The notes beneath the pieces were generated by a model. That model made no database searches. It saw only the letters and a program-made list of their open reading frames with translations, and was not told the origin of the DNA. This document shows, piece by piece, positions 1 through 6,598 of a stretch of 14,679 nucleotides of DNA (within the stretch, counting starts at the first letter, position 1; every line of letters begins with the position of its first letter). Source of the stretch: JAGXLP01 sp042218715. Lineage in GTDB: Bacteria > Bipolaricaulota > Bipolaricaulia > M55B111. Location of the stretch: contig JBDGQU010000143.1 of assembly GCA_042218715.1 (NCBI GenBank), forward strand, positions 1-14,679, read 5' to 3'. The translations under genes were made by a program, and so were the position numbers.

Positions 1-565
1 CTGGCCCGGGATACTTTGTTAGCACTGCAAGGGAGCTAACCGCCGACAACTTGCCAAAACAGTCGGAGTATTCAGGAAAGACTCCGACCAAGACGTGGTC
101 TAGCTGTTGGATTAATCTGGTCTTTTCTTCTACCCGAGAAGATCTGTACCGACAGAGCTTCCTCAGGCTGCGCAACCTCTCGTTTGTCCTGGGAGTTGAT
201 TCTGGCTTAAACCGGAGGACGTACCTGGCAATTGCCTTGGCGTCGGCCGAATCGGTCTTTACCCTGGAGAGTTCTATCCTCTTAAACTGATGGATCTCGT
301 TGGGGTTGATCAAACTCAGGGTGAGATTCAGCTTCTCCTTTAACTCTATCAGGCGATTGAACACGGGTTTCCAGTAGTTTCCGGTCGCCTCCAGGCCCAG
401 GTGTATGCTACCGCTAGAGTGTTCTCGCAGTAACTCTTCTAGCTTTTCAAAGCCACCCTTGTCATTGGTTACGGTAGTTTTGTAAACCGGATCATCCTCT
501 CCTTTCTCGATTCCGTAGACGGCGTGTTCTTCCGAACCGACATCTATACCGACATATGTACTCAT
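1..565 (-). CDS. IS110-family transposase, N-terminal part (runs off the window)
   Basis: This is a bridge-RNA-guided DEDD recombinase that moves an IS110-type insertion sequence. The frame is open from the ATG at 565 down to the window edge, giving 188 codons, so only the RuvC-like DEDD domain and the start of the following helical region are present. The four acidic catalytic residues are visible: D8 in YVGIDVG, E59 in LGLEATGNYW, and D105 and D108 in KTDSADAKAIA. Their spacing is typical of the family. A GGGAGGAG Shine-Dalgarno lies just upstream of the ATG on the minus strand (about 573-581). The C-terminal serine-containing domain lies outside the window, so intactness cannot be judged. 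The visible part has no frameshift or stop. The leader upstream carries the features expected of a bridge RNA. Confidence 0.93.
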   Translation of the reverse strand, partial: MSTYVGIDVGSEEHAVYGIEKGEDDPVYKTTVTNDKGGFEKLEELLREHSSGSIHLGLEATGNYWKPVFNRLIELKEKLNLTLSLINPNEIHQFKRIELSRVKTDSADAKAIARYVLRFKPESTPRTNERLRSLRKLCRYRSSRVEEKTRLIQQLDHVLVGVFPEYSDCFGKLSAVSSLAVLTKYPGP

Positions 566-599
566 AGAAGTTGACTCCTCCCGTAATCTTGTATTGATT

Positions 600-815
600 G
601 CAGGATGACTTCCCGGCCTCCCATGAGCCTGGCCTTGTGTATTAGAGGTCAATGCCTCAAGAGACCGTATTAAGGCTTATCCGGGAGCAGGAAGGGTCAG
701 TCTAGTTAAAGAGGTCTAGGCCTCAAGGAACTTTGGTAGACCTTTCCTGCAACCGGGTATTAGGTTAAGGTTGATCGTTTACATCATACAAGGAATAGTT
801 TTTAATTGACAAAGA
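600..815 (-). ncRNA. Putative IS110 bridge RNA in the transposase leader
   Basis: In IS110 elements the noncoding left end upstream of the transposase encodes a bridge RNA. It has two loops, one pairing with target DNA and one with donor DNA. Read on the minus strand, this leader folds into two stem-loops. The first has an outer stem pairing 744-749 with 688-693, flanked by CCGG/CCGG at 753-756 and 681-684, and an inner stem pairing 737-743 with 712-718. The second has a stem pairing 663-666 with 647-650 inside an outer helix pairing 672-676 with 632-636. Both apical regions contain the same 18-bp sequence with two differences (710-727 and 644-661). Ends are estimated: the 5' end about 7 nt after the -10 box, the 3' end before the Shine-Dalgarno. 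Pairings were found by eye, not by folding software. Confidence 0.6.
644..727. repeat. 18-bp direct repeat pair inside the bridge RNA region
   Basis: AGAGGTCAATGCCTCAAG at 644-661 and AGAGGTCTAGGCCTCAAG at 710-727 match at 16 of 18 positions. Each copy sits in the loop and stem shoulder of one of the two predicted stem-loops of the IS110 leader. If this is a bridge RNA, these would be the candidate target-binding and donor-binding loops. Confidence 0.75.
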
Positions 816-821
816 GATACA

Positions 822-830
822 ATTATACCA
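822..830 (-). promoter_or_regulatory. Extended -10 promoter for the bridge RNA / transposase
   Basis: The minus strand reads TGGTATAAT, a perfect -10 hexamer at 827-822 with an extended TGn upstream. No good -35 hexamer is present at the right distance. In IS110 elements a full promoter can be rebuilt when the ends join in the circular form. A -10 near the left end without its own -35 fits that arrangement. Confidence 0.6.
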
Positions 831-847
831 AAATAATGCGGTTTTTA

Positions 848-864
848 CCTGTTAAATTAACAGG
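848..864. repeat. 17-bp perfect palindrome CCTGTTAA-A-TTAACAGG
   Basis: Two 8-bp arms flank a single central A. It lies about 20 bp outside the IS110 -10 box, at the presumed edge of the element. It could be an operator, part of the insertion site, or chance. No gene reads across it. Confidence 0.6.
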
Positions 865-906
865 GAAGAGTTAACTGAAAGGCTTATGTGATAAACGGAA
901 ATTGGT

Positions 907-1026
907 CCAGCACCCAGATGAGCTCCGGGACTTGGCTGGAGACCTTGACTGGATTACGGTACAGTCTGCCATGATTGTTCAATAGCAAATTATACTTCCA
1001 GGTAACTTTCCTCATCTGGGTGCTGG
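907..1026. repeat. Perfect 16-bp inverted repeat enclosing 88 bp
   Basis: The arms are CCAGCACCCAGATGAG (907-922) and its exact complement CTCATCTGGGTGCTGG (1011-1026). There is no T-run after either arm, so it is not an intrinsic terminator. I see no target-site duplication outside the arms, so a miniature transposon is possible but unproven. Another option is the stem of a structured RNA. Confidence 0.85.
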
Positions 1027-1171
1027 GTGAAAGTGTGGCGAAAGAGACTTGATTTACCACTTTATCTATAACCTACTGAGTGAAGATACGTAAATTGTTC
1101 AAACAAGGACTATTTTTCTTGTAGATTGATTTAGAAAATGGTCTTAAGTGAGAGAATTGCACGACTTAGGT

Positions 1172-1177
1172 TATAAT
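1172..1177 (+). promoter_or_regulatory. Possible -10 box for the site-2 protease gene
   Basis: TATAAT lies 53 bp before the GTG start. The hexamer at the -35 distance (TGAGAG) is poor, so the call rests on the -10 alone. Confidence 0.4.
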
Positions 1178-1229
1178 AAAGTGAATTGTCAATTTTTTGG
1201 TTTTTAATGCGCAGTAAAAGGGAGGCAAC

Positions 1230-2351
1230 GTGAAAACGAATTACAGGTTACCGTTTAATATTCTGGGAATTCCGATCAAGTTGAACGTATCCTTTTTAAT
1301 ATTCCTTCCCGTCCTCGCCTGGATTATTGGCAGGCAAATTGACGTGTACATAGAAATACTAGACCTCGGGATCGATCCGGCCGTAATAACCCAGGGTCCT
1401 AACGCCTTTCTGGTCGGTCTCTTTGCCGCCCTGAGCTTGTTCGTCGGGGTTACCATACACGAGCTGGGCCATTCGGTATTTGCGATGCGTTATGGAGTAA
1501 AAATAGAGAGCATTACTTTATACGTACTCGGCGGCGTTGCCCAGCTGGAGGAGGTGCCATCCCGCCCCGGAGAAGAGGCTAAAATGGCGCTGGCCGGCCC
1601 GATCACCAGCTTCATTCTTGGTGGAATCTTCTGGCTACTTCTCGTTGGCCTCAACCCTGCACAGCCGGTTCCAAGGTTTCTTTTGGGTTTTCTGTTTTAC
1701 GTAAATGTCGCTGTAGGTATATTTAATCTAATTCCGGCTTTGCCCCTGGACGGAGGAAGAATACTGCGCTCCCTCCTCTCGCTAAAAATATCACATTACA
1801 GAGCGACGGAAATTTCCACCCGGATTAGTAAATTCCTGGCCGTTGCCATGGGGATATACGGCCTGCTCGTCTTCAATATATTCTTGATTGTTATAGCCTT
1901 CTTCATCTACTTCGGAGTGACGTCTGAGTTCCAGGAGATGGTGCTCAACAAAGCCCTGGAAGGACTTAAAACCCGGGACTTAATGACCGAAGAGGTCACT
2001 ACAGTCGAGCCTGAACTTCCGATCTCTGAACTAAAAGAACTAATGATGAAGAAACACCACCTCGGCTATCCCGTGGTGAAACAAGGGGAAATCATGGGCA
2101 TAGTGACCCTGGAAGACTTAAAAAAGACGGATACTCCAGATGAACCGGTTGAAACCATACTAACCCCGAAAGTAATTACCATCGAACAAGATAGCTCTGC
2201 TACCGAAGCCTTCCATAAGATGAACCAGAACAATCTCGGACGGCTAGTTGTAACGGGGGAGTCGGGCCAGATGGTTGGGATAATTACCAGAACGGACCTG
2301 ATGCACGCCATAAAAGTAGCTACCAAGCTCCCCGGAGCCGAAACTGCGTGA
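1230..2351 (+). CDS. Site-2 protease (M50 family zinc metalloprotease) with two CBS domains
   Basis: This is a membrane-embedded metalloprotease of the SREBP site-2/SpoIVFB family, which cuts transmembrane segments of substrate proteins such as anti-sigma factors. Hydrophobic segments cover about residues 20-34, 58-76, 120-140, 150-170 and 200-230. The zinc motif HELGH is at residues 77-81 and the third-ligand motif LPLDGGR at 171-177. The conserved YVLGGVA loop is near 98-104. Two CBS domains fill about 248-302 and 309-365. In this subfamily CBS pairs are thought to bind adenine nucleotides and regulate activity. The 373-residue length is normal for the CBS-containing class. The GTG start at 1230 is preceded by GGGAGG at 1220-1225. 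The substrate cannot be inferred: no sigma factor or anti-sigma gene is adjacent. Confidence 0.95.
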   Translation: MKTNYRLPFNILGIPIKLNVSFLIFLPVLAWIIGRQIDVYIEILDLGIDPAVITQGPNAFLVGLFAALSLFVGVTIHELGHSVFAMRYGVKIESITLYVLGGVAQLEEVPSRPGEEAKMALAGPITSFILGGIFWLLLVGLNPAQPVPRFLLGFLFYVNVAVGIFNLIPALPLDGGRILRSLLSLKISHYRATEISTRISKFLAVAMGIYGLLVFNIFLIVIAFFIYFGVTSEFQEMVLNKALEGLKTRDLMTEEVTTVEPELPISELKELMMKKHHLGYPVVKQGEIMGIVTLEDLKKTDTPDEPVETILTPKVITIEQDSSATEAFHKMNQNNLGRLVVTGESGQMVGIITRTDLMHAIKVATKLPGAETA

Positions 2352-2367
2352 CCGCTCTAAGGTAATT

Positions 2368-2466
2368 GAAGATATTCGCCCCGTATCAGTAAAACGGCTT
2401 AGATCCCACTGGGGTCAAGTTTCCAGAGATACTATTGAAAAAGTCGAAAAGCAGTTTTACAACTAA
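2368..2466 (+). pseudogene. 3' fragment of a MazF/PemK-like toxin gene
   Basis: The 32 codons from 2368 to the TAA at 2464-2466 encode the C-terminal piece of a MazF-like endoribonuclease: EDIRPVSVKRLRSHWGQVSR, then a helix ending EKQFYN. It aligns without gaps to the end of the second MazF-like gene at 11922-12032. The DNA at 2384-2407 and 11938-11961 is identical over 24 bp. No start or N-terminal half precedes it, because the frame merges into the end of the site-2 protease gene. It is therefore a relic rather than a working toxin. The last codons differ from the second copy. Confidence 0.8.
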
Positions 2467-2514
2467 ACACACACCTTTCATTGTTAAAATCCGGGCAGGC
2501 GTAAAGGAGGAATC

Positions 2515-3486
2515 GTGACCGATCACGTACGACCCACAGTTTTAGTCAGTAAGTGCATTGGCTTCGATTCATGCCGGTTTAACGGCGGGATTATTTCGAG
2601 CGAAGTCGTTGATGCCCTCAAAGACTACGTCGAATTCAAACCCGTTTGTCCGGAGGTTGAGATCGGGCTTGGAATCCCCAGGAAAGCTTTAAGGTTGGTA
2701 GAAAAGGACGAGGAACCCCGGTTAATCCAGACGGAAACGCGGAAAGACTATACGGAGAAAATGAAGCAATACGCGGAGGAAATATTTGCCGAACTTGGCG
2801 AAATCGACGGAGCCATACTGAAAAACAGATCTCCGAGCTGCGGAACTACCGATGTAAAAGTTTATGCAGACCTGGACAAGTCGGGAGTAATTGAGAAAGC
2901 TCCAGGGTTATTCGGTGGAGCGGTAAAGTCCCGTTACCCGTTTAAGCCTGTAGAAAACGAGGGTAGATTGAGGAATTTCCGTATTCGGGAGAACTTTTAC
3001 ACCAGCCTATTCGCCATCTCTCGGTTCAGGAATCGGGTGGAAGGAACGGGATCAGTCAGCGCCCTGACCAACTTTCAGGCAAGACACAAATTCCTTTTGA
3101 TGGCCTACGATCAGGATAAAATGAGAGCGCTGGGGCAAATGGCCGCCAATTCGGATGAAAAAGAAATAGAGAGAGTCATCCAGGACTATAGCAAATTGTT
3201 GAGCAAGGTACTTTCCGAGAACCCTTCTCCCGGATCTCACGTTAATACCCTCCAGCACGCTTACGGTTATTTCTCCGACGAACTCGGGAACAAGGAGAAG
3301 TCTTTATTCAATGACTACATCGAAGATTACAGAGAAGGAAAAGTACCGCTCAGTACGTTAATCAGTCTCGTCCGTTCCTGGATCGTCAGGTTCGACGAAG
3401 AGTACTTGAAGGACCAGTGGTACTTCGATCCTTATCCTCAAGGTTTAGTTGAGATTAGCGATTCCGGGAAGGGACGGGATTTGTGA
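2515..3486 (+). CDS. DUF523-DUF1722 fusion protein (TudS/YbgA-like)
   Basis: The N-terminal half (about residues 8-140) is a DUF523 domain, the family of thiouracil desulfidase TudS, which uses a [4Fe-4S] cluster. Cysteines are at C14, C20 (KCIGFDSC), C45 (KPVCPEVEIGLGIPR) and C109 (RSPSCGTTDVK). Three of these in the KC, VCPE and SPSCG motifs are the expected cluster ligands. The C-terminal part (about 190-310) is DUF1722, recognisable by the QARHKFLLMAYDQ motif. The same domain order occurs in YbgA-type proteins, and 323 residues is the usual size. A GTG start at 2515 has AAAGGAGG at 2503-2510. A role in tRNA or nucleobase sulfur chemistry is plausible from the family, but the substrate of this fusion is not known to me. 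Confidence 0.9.
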   Translation: MTDHVRPTVLVSKCIGFDSCRFNGGIISSEVVDALKDYVEFKPVCPEVEIGLGIPRKALRLVEKDEEPRLIQTETRKDYTEKMKQYAEEIFAELGEIDGAILKNRSPSCGTTDVKVYADLDKSGVIEKAPGLFGGAVKSRYPFKPVENEGRLRNFRIRENFYTSLFAISRFRNRVEGTGSVSALTNFQARHKFLLMAYDQDKMRALGQMAANSDEKEIERVIQDYSKLLSKVLSENPSPGSHVNTLQHAYGYFSDELGNKEKSLFNDYIEDYREGKVPLSTLISLVRSWIVRFDEEYLKDQWYFDPYPQGLVEISDSGKGRDL

Positions 3487-3634
3487 ACGTTTCAAACTCC
3501 GATCTCTGAGCCATGCTTCCCCCTTTTTAGCGTAATAACCTATTTTGGGTCTATTCCAACTTCTTTCGAAACACTTTTATTATATAAGTAATGAAAAAAA
3601 CACATTGTTTCCCCATATATATTTCTTTACCTTC

Positions 3635-3650
3635 CCACCTACACAGGTGG
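3635..3650. other. Small hairpin CCACCT-ACAC-AGGTGG
   Basis: A 6-bp stem with a 4-nt loop lies between the convergent DUF523 and EamA genes. No T-run follows directly on either strand, so I do not call it an intrinsic terminator, although it could help end either transcript. Confidence 0.45.
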
Positions 3651-3703
3651 AAAACATGCTAAACAGGTTCGGGTTAAAAGGAAGTTAGCGGATAGCTTCA
3701 GGA

Positions 3704-4600
3704 CTAATTTCGAACCGTAATAATGATACCTGATATTATTGTCATCCCGCCCACGGCCTGGAGCCAGCTAACGGGTTCCTCAAGCAGAATAAATGCCACG
3801 GTAAAAGCGACTATAGGGGTCATATTATTAAATACTGCCGCTCTCGTGGGGCCAATTGTCCTGACCGCCGTGAACCAGATGATATAACCAACTACCACGG
3901 CAAATATTGCCGAGTAGACTATTACTCCCCACGAGGTTAGCGATAGAGAAGTCCAGTTCTGAGCGACGACTTTCCGACCGGCGAATATCCACAACCCGCA
4001 AGTTCCGGACAACATTGTAATGGCTGTCAATCTCAGCGGCGAATACCGTTCGAGCAGGTCCCGAGAAAGTACCGTGTATAATGATAACGCCAGAGCTGCC
4101 GATATAGTTAACAGGTCTCCCGTTGTCTTCGAACCGGCAAACGAGAGCTTGCCTTCGCCGCCGACAGTCACCAGGAAAACCCCGACAAAAGCCAGGATTA
4201 TGCCGAGCCAGGCCTTTCTTGTAACCTCATCCTTCTTTAATATCCCGGAAACCAGGGCAGTCCAGATAGGCGAAGTAGCTATTAGAAGAGAGGAATTCCC
4301 TGCAGTAGTAAGCGATATTCCATTGATAAAAAAGATCTGGTAAATGGAGTGACCCAGAATTCCCAGCGCGGCCATTTTCACGAGGTCGGACGCCGGCATG
4401 GACTGCCAGCCCTCTTTTTTTGTTAGTACAACCAGAATCAGTACAGAAGCTATAGACAGCCTTACTATGGTAAAGGCAAGAGGAGGAACCTGAGAGATTA
4501 CCCATTTTACGAAACTGAAATTGAATCCCCAGATAACAACCACGAGGGCCAAAAGAGCATAGACTATAGCCGGTTTTGTTTTGGAGGTAGACATTTCCAC
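3704..4600 (-). CDS. EamA/DMT-superfamily transporter
   Basis: This is an inner-membrane transporter of the drug/metabolite superfamily; members export amino acids or other small metabolites. The 298 residues hold about ten hydrophobic segments in two tandem EamA repeats (about 10-145 and 155-295). The first repeat opens with the typical WGFNFSFVKW stretch. Family features include the PPLAFTIVRL region in repeat one and the GPTRAAVFNNMTPIVAF region in repeat two. The first candidate start is GTG at 4600; an ATG two codons later (4594) is equally possible, and no clear Shine-Dalgarno precedes either. The substrate cannot be told from sequence. The gene stands alone and converges with the DUF523 gene. 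Confidence 0.92.
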   Translation of the reverse strand: MEMSTSKTKPAIVYALLALVVVIWGFNFSFVKWVISQVPPLAFTIVRLSIASVLILVVLTKKEGWQSMPASDLVKMAALGILGHSIYQIFFINGISLTTAGNSSLLIATSPIWTALVSGILKKDEVTRKAWLGIILAFVGVFLVTVGGEGKLSFAGSKTTGDLLTISAALALSLYTVLSRDLLERYSPLRLTAITMLSGTCGLWIFAGRKVVAQNWTSLSLTSWGVIVYSAIFAVVVGYIIWFTAVRTIGPTRAAVFNNMTPIVAFTVAFILLEEPVSWLQAVGGMTIISGIIITVRN

Positions 4601-4909
4601 AGATAGTAACCAAACGTAGAAAGTAATTCAAAAACTAAGTTCTTTAACCAGCGGCGTATTTATCCCTCCGGTCCGAATAATTGCTCTCTCCGGAACGCGT
4701 GTTAAATTTGCCACCGGGAACCCGAACTTATACCAAGCTTATCTTCGCCGTGTTTTAAATTAATTGGTAGGATGGACTATAATTCAGACTGTAATGGACC
4801 CAATCTATTGCCAGGTCTAACCACTGAAAGCGGGGGAGCTGACGCAGGGTAATTGGCGATGTATGGATCCGAGGTTGTTATCGTTTCATACTACTAAGGG
4901 GTGCGATAA
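4601..4909. other. Divergent intergenic region between EamA and aldo/keto reductase genes
   Basis: There is no ORF of note in this stretch. It holds a TATAAT at 4778-4783 with a TTAAAT at the -35 distance (17-bp spacer), pointing to the reductase gene and giving a leader of about 120 nt. No recognisable riboswitch was found in the leader. Confidence 0.45.
4755..4783 (+). promoter_or_regulatory. Probable promoter of the aldo/keto reductase-nitroreductase pair
   Basis: TTAAAT (4755-4760), a 17-bp spacer and a perfect TATAAT (4778-4783). The -35 is weak (3 of 6). Confidence 0.45.
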
Positions 4910-5770
4910 ATGATCGAAAGTAGAGAGTTCGGCTCAACCGGCCACGAGAGTACGGTAACTTTATTTGGAGGAGCTTCTCTTTCCGAGGTAACCCAGGAAG
5001 AAGCCAATAACACATTAGAGGTGTTGCTCGAGTACGGGGTCAACCATATAGACACCGCCGCGAGTTACGGTGATTCCGAACTTCGAATTGGTCCCTGGAT
5101 GGAAGAATACCGGGACCAGTTCTTCCTTGCCACTAAGACGGGGAAGAGAACTTACGAAGGCGCAAAGGAAGAAATCCACGATTCACTCGATAGATTGAGG
5201 GTAGATCAGGTGGATTTACTCCAATTACATAACCTCATCCAGCCGGACGAATGGGAAACCGTATTTAGCGAAACCGGGGCTCTGAAAGCAGCGATCGAAG
5301 CTAAGGAAGAGGGTCTGACGCGCTTTCTGGGGGTAACCGGCCATTCGCTCAGAGTTCCGAAAATGCACATGAAGAGCCTAAAAGAGTACGATTTCGACTC
5401 CGTTCTTCTGCCTTACAACTACAATATAATGCAGAACGAAGGCTACGCTTCCGATTTCAAGGAACTTATGGAGGTTTGCAGAGAGAAAGGCGTCGCGGTA
5501 CAGGCGATAAAGTCAATAGCAAGAAGACGATGGCAGGAAGGTGAACAGGACAGGAGTACCTGGTACAAACCGCTTGAAGATCAGAAATACGTCGATCGGG
5601 CTGTAAGCTGGGTGCTTGGGAGGTCCGACCTGTTCCTTAACACCGTTGGTGACATAGACTTGCTTCCAAAAGTGCTGGACGCTGCCAGCCGATTCGAGGA
5701 AAGACCCTCCGAGGGAGAAATGGAAAATATGAGAAAAGAGAAAAATATGGAGGCACTGTGGCCGGAGTAA
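4910..5770 (+). CDS. Aldo/keto reductase
   Basis: This is an NADPH-dependent oxidoreductase of the aldo/keto reductase superfamily, cytoplasmic, reducing aldehydes or ketones. The catalytic tetrad is complete: D48 (HIDTAASYG), Y53, K76 (LATKTG) and H107 (LLQLHN). The N-terminal FGSTGHESTVTLFGGASL resembles the G-x-TG-x-x-V opening of the family. At 286 residues it is on the short side, as in the bacterial subgroup that tends to sit next to redox genes. The ATG at 4910 follows AAGGGG at 4896-4901. The nitroreductase gene starts 77 bp downstream on the same strand, suggesting co-transcription. The substrate is unknown. Confidence 0.93.
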   Translation: MIESREFGSTGHESTVTLFGGASLSEVTQEEANNTLEVLLEYGVNHIDTAASYGDSELRIGPWMEEYRDQFFLATKTGKRTYEGAKEEIHDSLDRLRVDQVDLLQLHNLIQPDEWETVFSETGALKAAIEAKEEGLTRFLGVTGHSLRVPKMHMKSLKEYDFDSVLLPYNYNIMQNEGYASDFKELMEVCREKGVAVQAIKSIARRRWQEGEQDRSTWYKPLEDQKYVDRAVSWVLGRSDLFLNTVGDIDLLPKVLDAASRFEERPSEGEMENMRKEKNMEALWPE

Positions 5771-5847
5771 TTGGTTTTTCACTTTTTAGTTGATATTAAC
5801 CATCTGTGCAGGACCCGGTCAAGATATTTTCAAAAGGAGGTATTATC

Positions 5848-6363
5848 ATGAAAGTACAAGACGCAATAAAAAGACGCCGGTCCGTAAGGTCGTACAAGGA
5901 CGAGGAGGTACCGCGAACCCTCCTTGAAGATATAATGAAATCGGTCAGAATGGCCCCGTCGGCGAGCAACAGGCAGGACTGGAAGTTCGTCATAGTAGAC
6001 GATGAGTCAGTTAAGGACCAGATCTATAGGGCGGCAAATGAGCAATCATTCGTCAGGGAGGCCCCCGTGGTAATAGCCGGAGTAGCAACGGATCCGGACG
6101 AAATGATGAGCTGTGAGGTCAACGCGGGAACCGTGGACCTCTCAATAGCCCTTGACCACCTGACCCTGCGTGCAGCCGAGGAAGGGCTGGGAACCTGCTG
6201 GGTAGGAGCGTTCGACCAGGAGAAAACCAAGGAGATTCTTGAAATTCCAGAAAATCATAAAGTAATCTCCCTGGTGCCTCTGGGCTACCCGACGTACGAT
6301 CTTACCCGGGAAGAAAAGAGGAGAAAAAAGCTCGAAGAAATAATCAGCTACAACAAATTTTAG
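5848..6363 (+). CDS. Nitroreductase-family flavoprotein
   Basis: This is a small FMN-dependent NAD(P)H oxidoreductase of the nitroreductase fold. Members reduce nitro compounds, quinones or flavins and usually act as homodimers. The FMN phosphate-binding RRRSVRSY lies at residues 9-16, and APSASNRQDWKFVIV at 36-50 is the second flavin contact. GLGTCWVGAF at 113-122 is the usual third motif. I choose the ATG at 5848 rather than a GTG 42 bp upstream because AAAGGAGG (5833-5840) is at the right distance. The resulting 171 residues match the short clostridial and archaeal subgroup. The aldo/keto reductase gene upstream is probably in the same transcript. The physiological substrate is unknown. 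Confidence 0.93.
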   Translation: MKVQDAIKRRRSVRSYKDEEVPRTLLEDIMKSVRMAPSASNRQDWKFVIVDDESVKDQIYRAANEQSFVREAPVVIAGVATDPDEMMSCEVNAGTVDLSIALDHLTLRAAEEGLGTCWVGAFDQEKTKEILEIPENHKVISLVPLGYPTYDLTREEKRRKKLEEIISYNKF

Positions 6364-6598
6364 GAGAAAGGCAAGCCCTGGGGCAGTCTCGGCTAATTTT
6401 GGTATTGGTTACCTGGTAGCTCAGCAAGGGATAGGGAGCATGTAAAAAAACATAAAGTTAACCTTCATGAACCAAAATGTTGCGGTTTTAACCTGGTAAC
6501 GGACGAGAACTCGGATAGCACCACAGATACGGGAACAGTTGACAATAACCAATCGCTTTGTCGAAGGTAATAATTTGGTAGGATCGCTCGAATTAGGT
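6364..6598. other. Convergent intergenic region with dispersed complementary segments
   Basis: No gene is visible between the nitroreductase stop and the deformylase stop. ATTTTGGT (6396-6403) is complementary to 6471-6478, and GTTACC (6408-6413) to 6495-6500. ACCTGGTA occurs at both 6411-6418 and 6491-6498. No clear U-tract terminator is seen. Confidence 0.35.

Larger units (their letters stand above)
1..845 (-). mobile_element. IS110-family insertion sequence, left (5') portion; outer boundary approximate
   Basis: The element comprises the transposase start plus about 280 bp of noncoding left end. IS110 elements normally lack terminal inverted repeats, so the outer boundary cannot be read directly. 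I place it at about 835-865 for two reasons. The extended -10 box at 822-830 should lie close inside the left end in this family. A 17-bp palindrome at 848-864 lies just outside or at the edge. The right end is beyond the window. Confidence 0.75.
866..1229. other. Noncoding stretch before the site-2 protease gene
   Basis: I see no convincing ORF on either strand. The stretch contains a perfect 16-bp inverted repeat (907-922 with 1011-1026), a small internal hairpin (GACTG/CAGTC around 947-966), and the presumed promoter of the next gene near 1172. The remainder is A+T-rich and shows nothing else I recognise. Confidence 0.6.

Noticed and set aside
51..290. Plus-strand open frame of 79 codons
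   Set aside because: It lies antisense within the IS110 transposase, which has all DEDD residues and a good Shine-Dalgarno. The plus frame has no ribosome site.
3596..3650. Intrinsic terminator between the DUF523 and EamA genes
   Set aside because: The CCACCT/AGGTGG hairpin is not next to a T-run; the run of seven A on plus (T on minus) is about 35 bp away.
4227..4631. Minus-strand open frame of 134 codons
   Set aside because: It overlaps the EamA gene in another frame, and its peptide is rich in Cys and shows no membrane pattern. It is a shadow of the transporter gene.
5806..5847. Longer nitroreductase starting at GTG 5806
   Set aside because: The strong AAAGGAGG at 5833-5840 places translation at the ATG at 5848, and the extra residues have no family counterpart.
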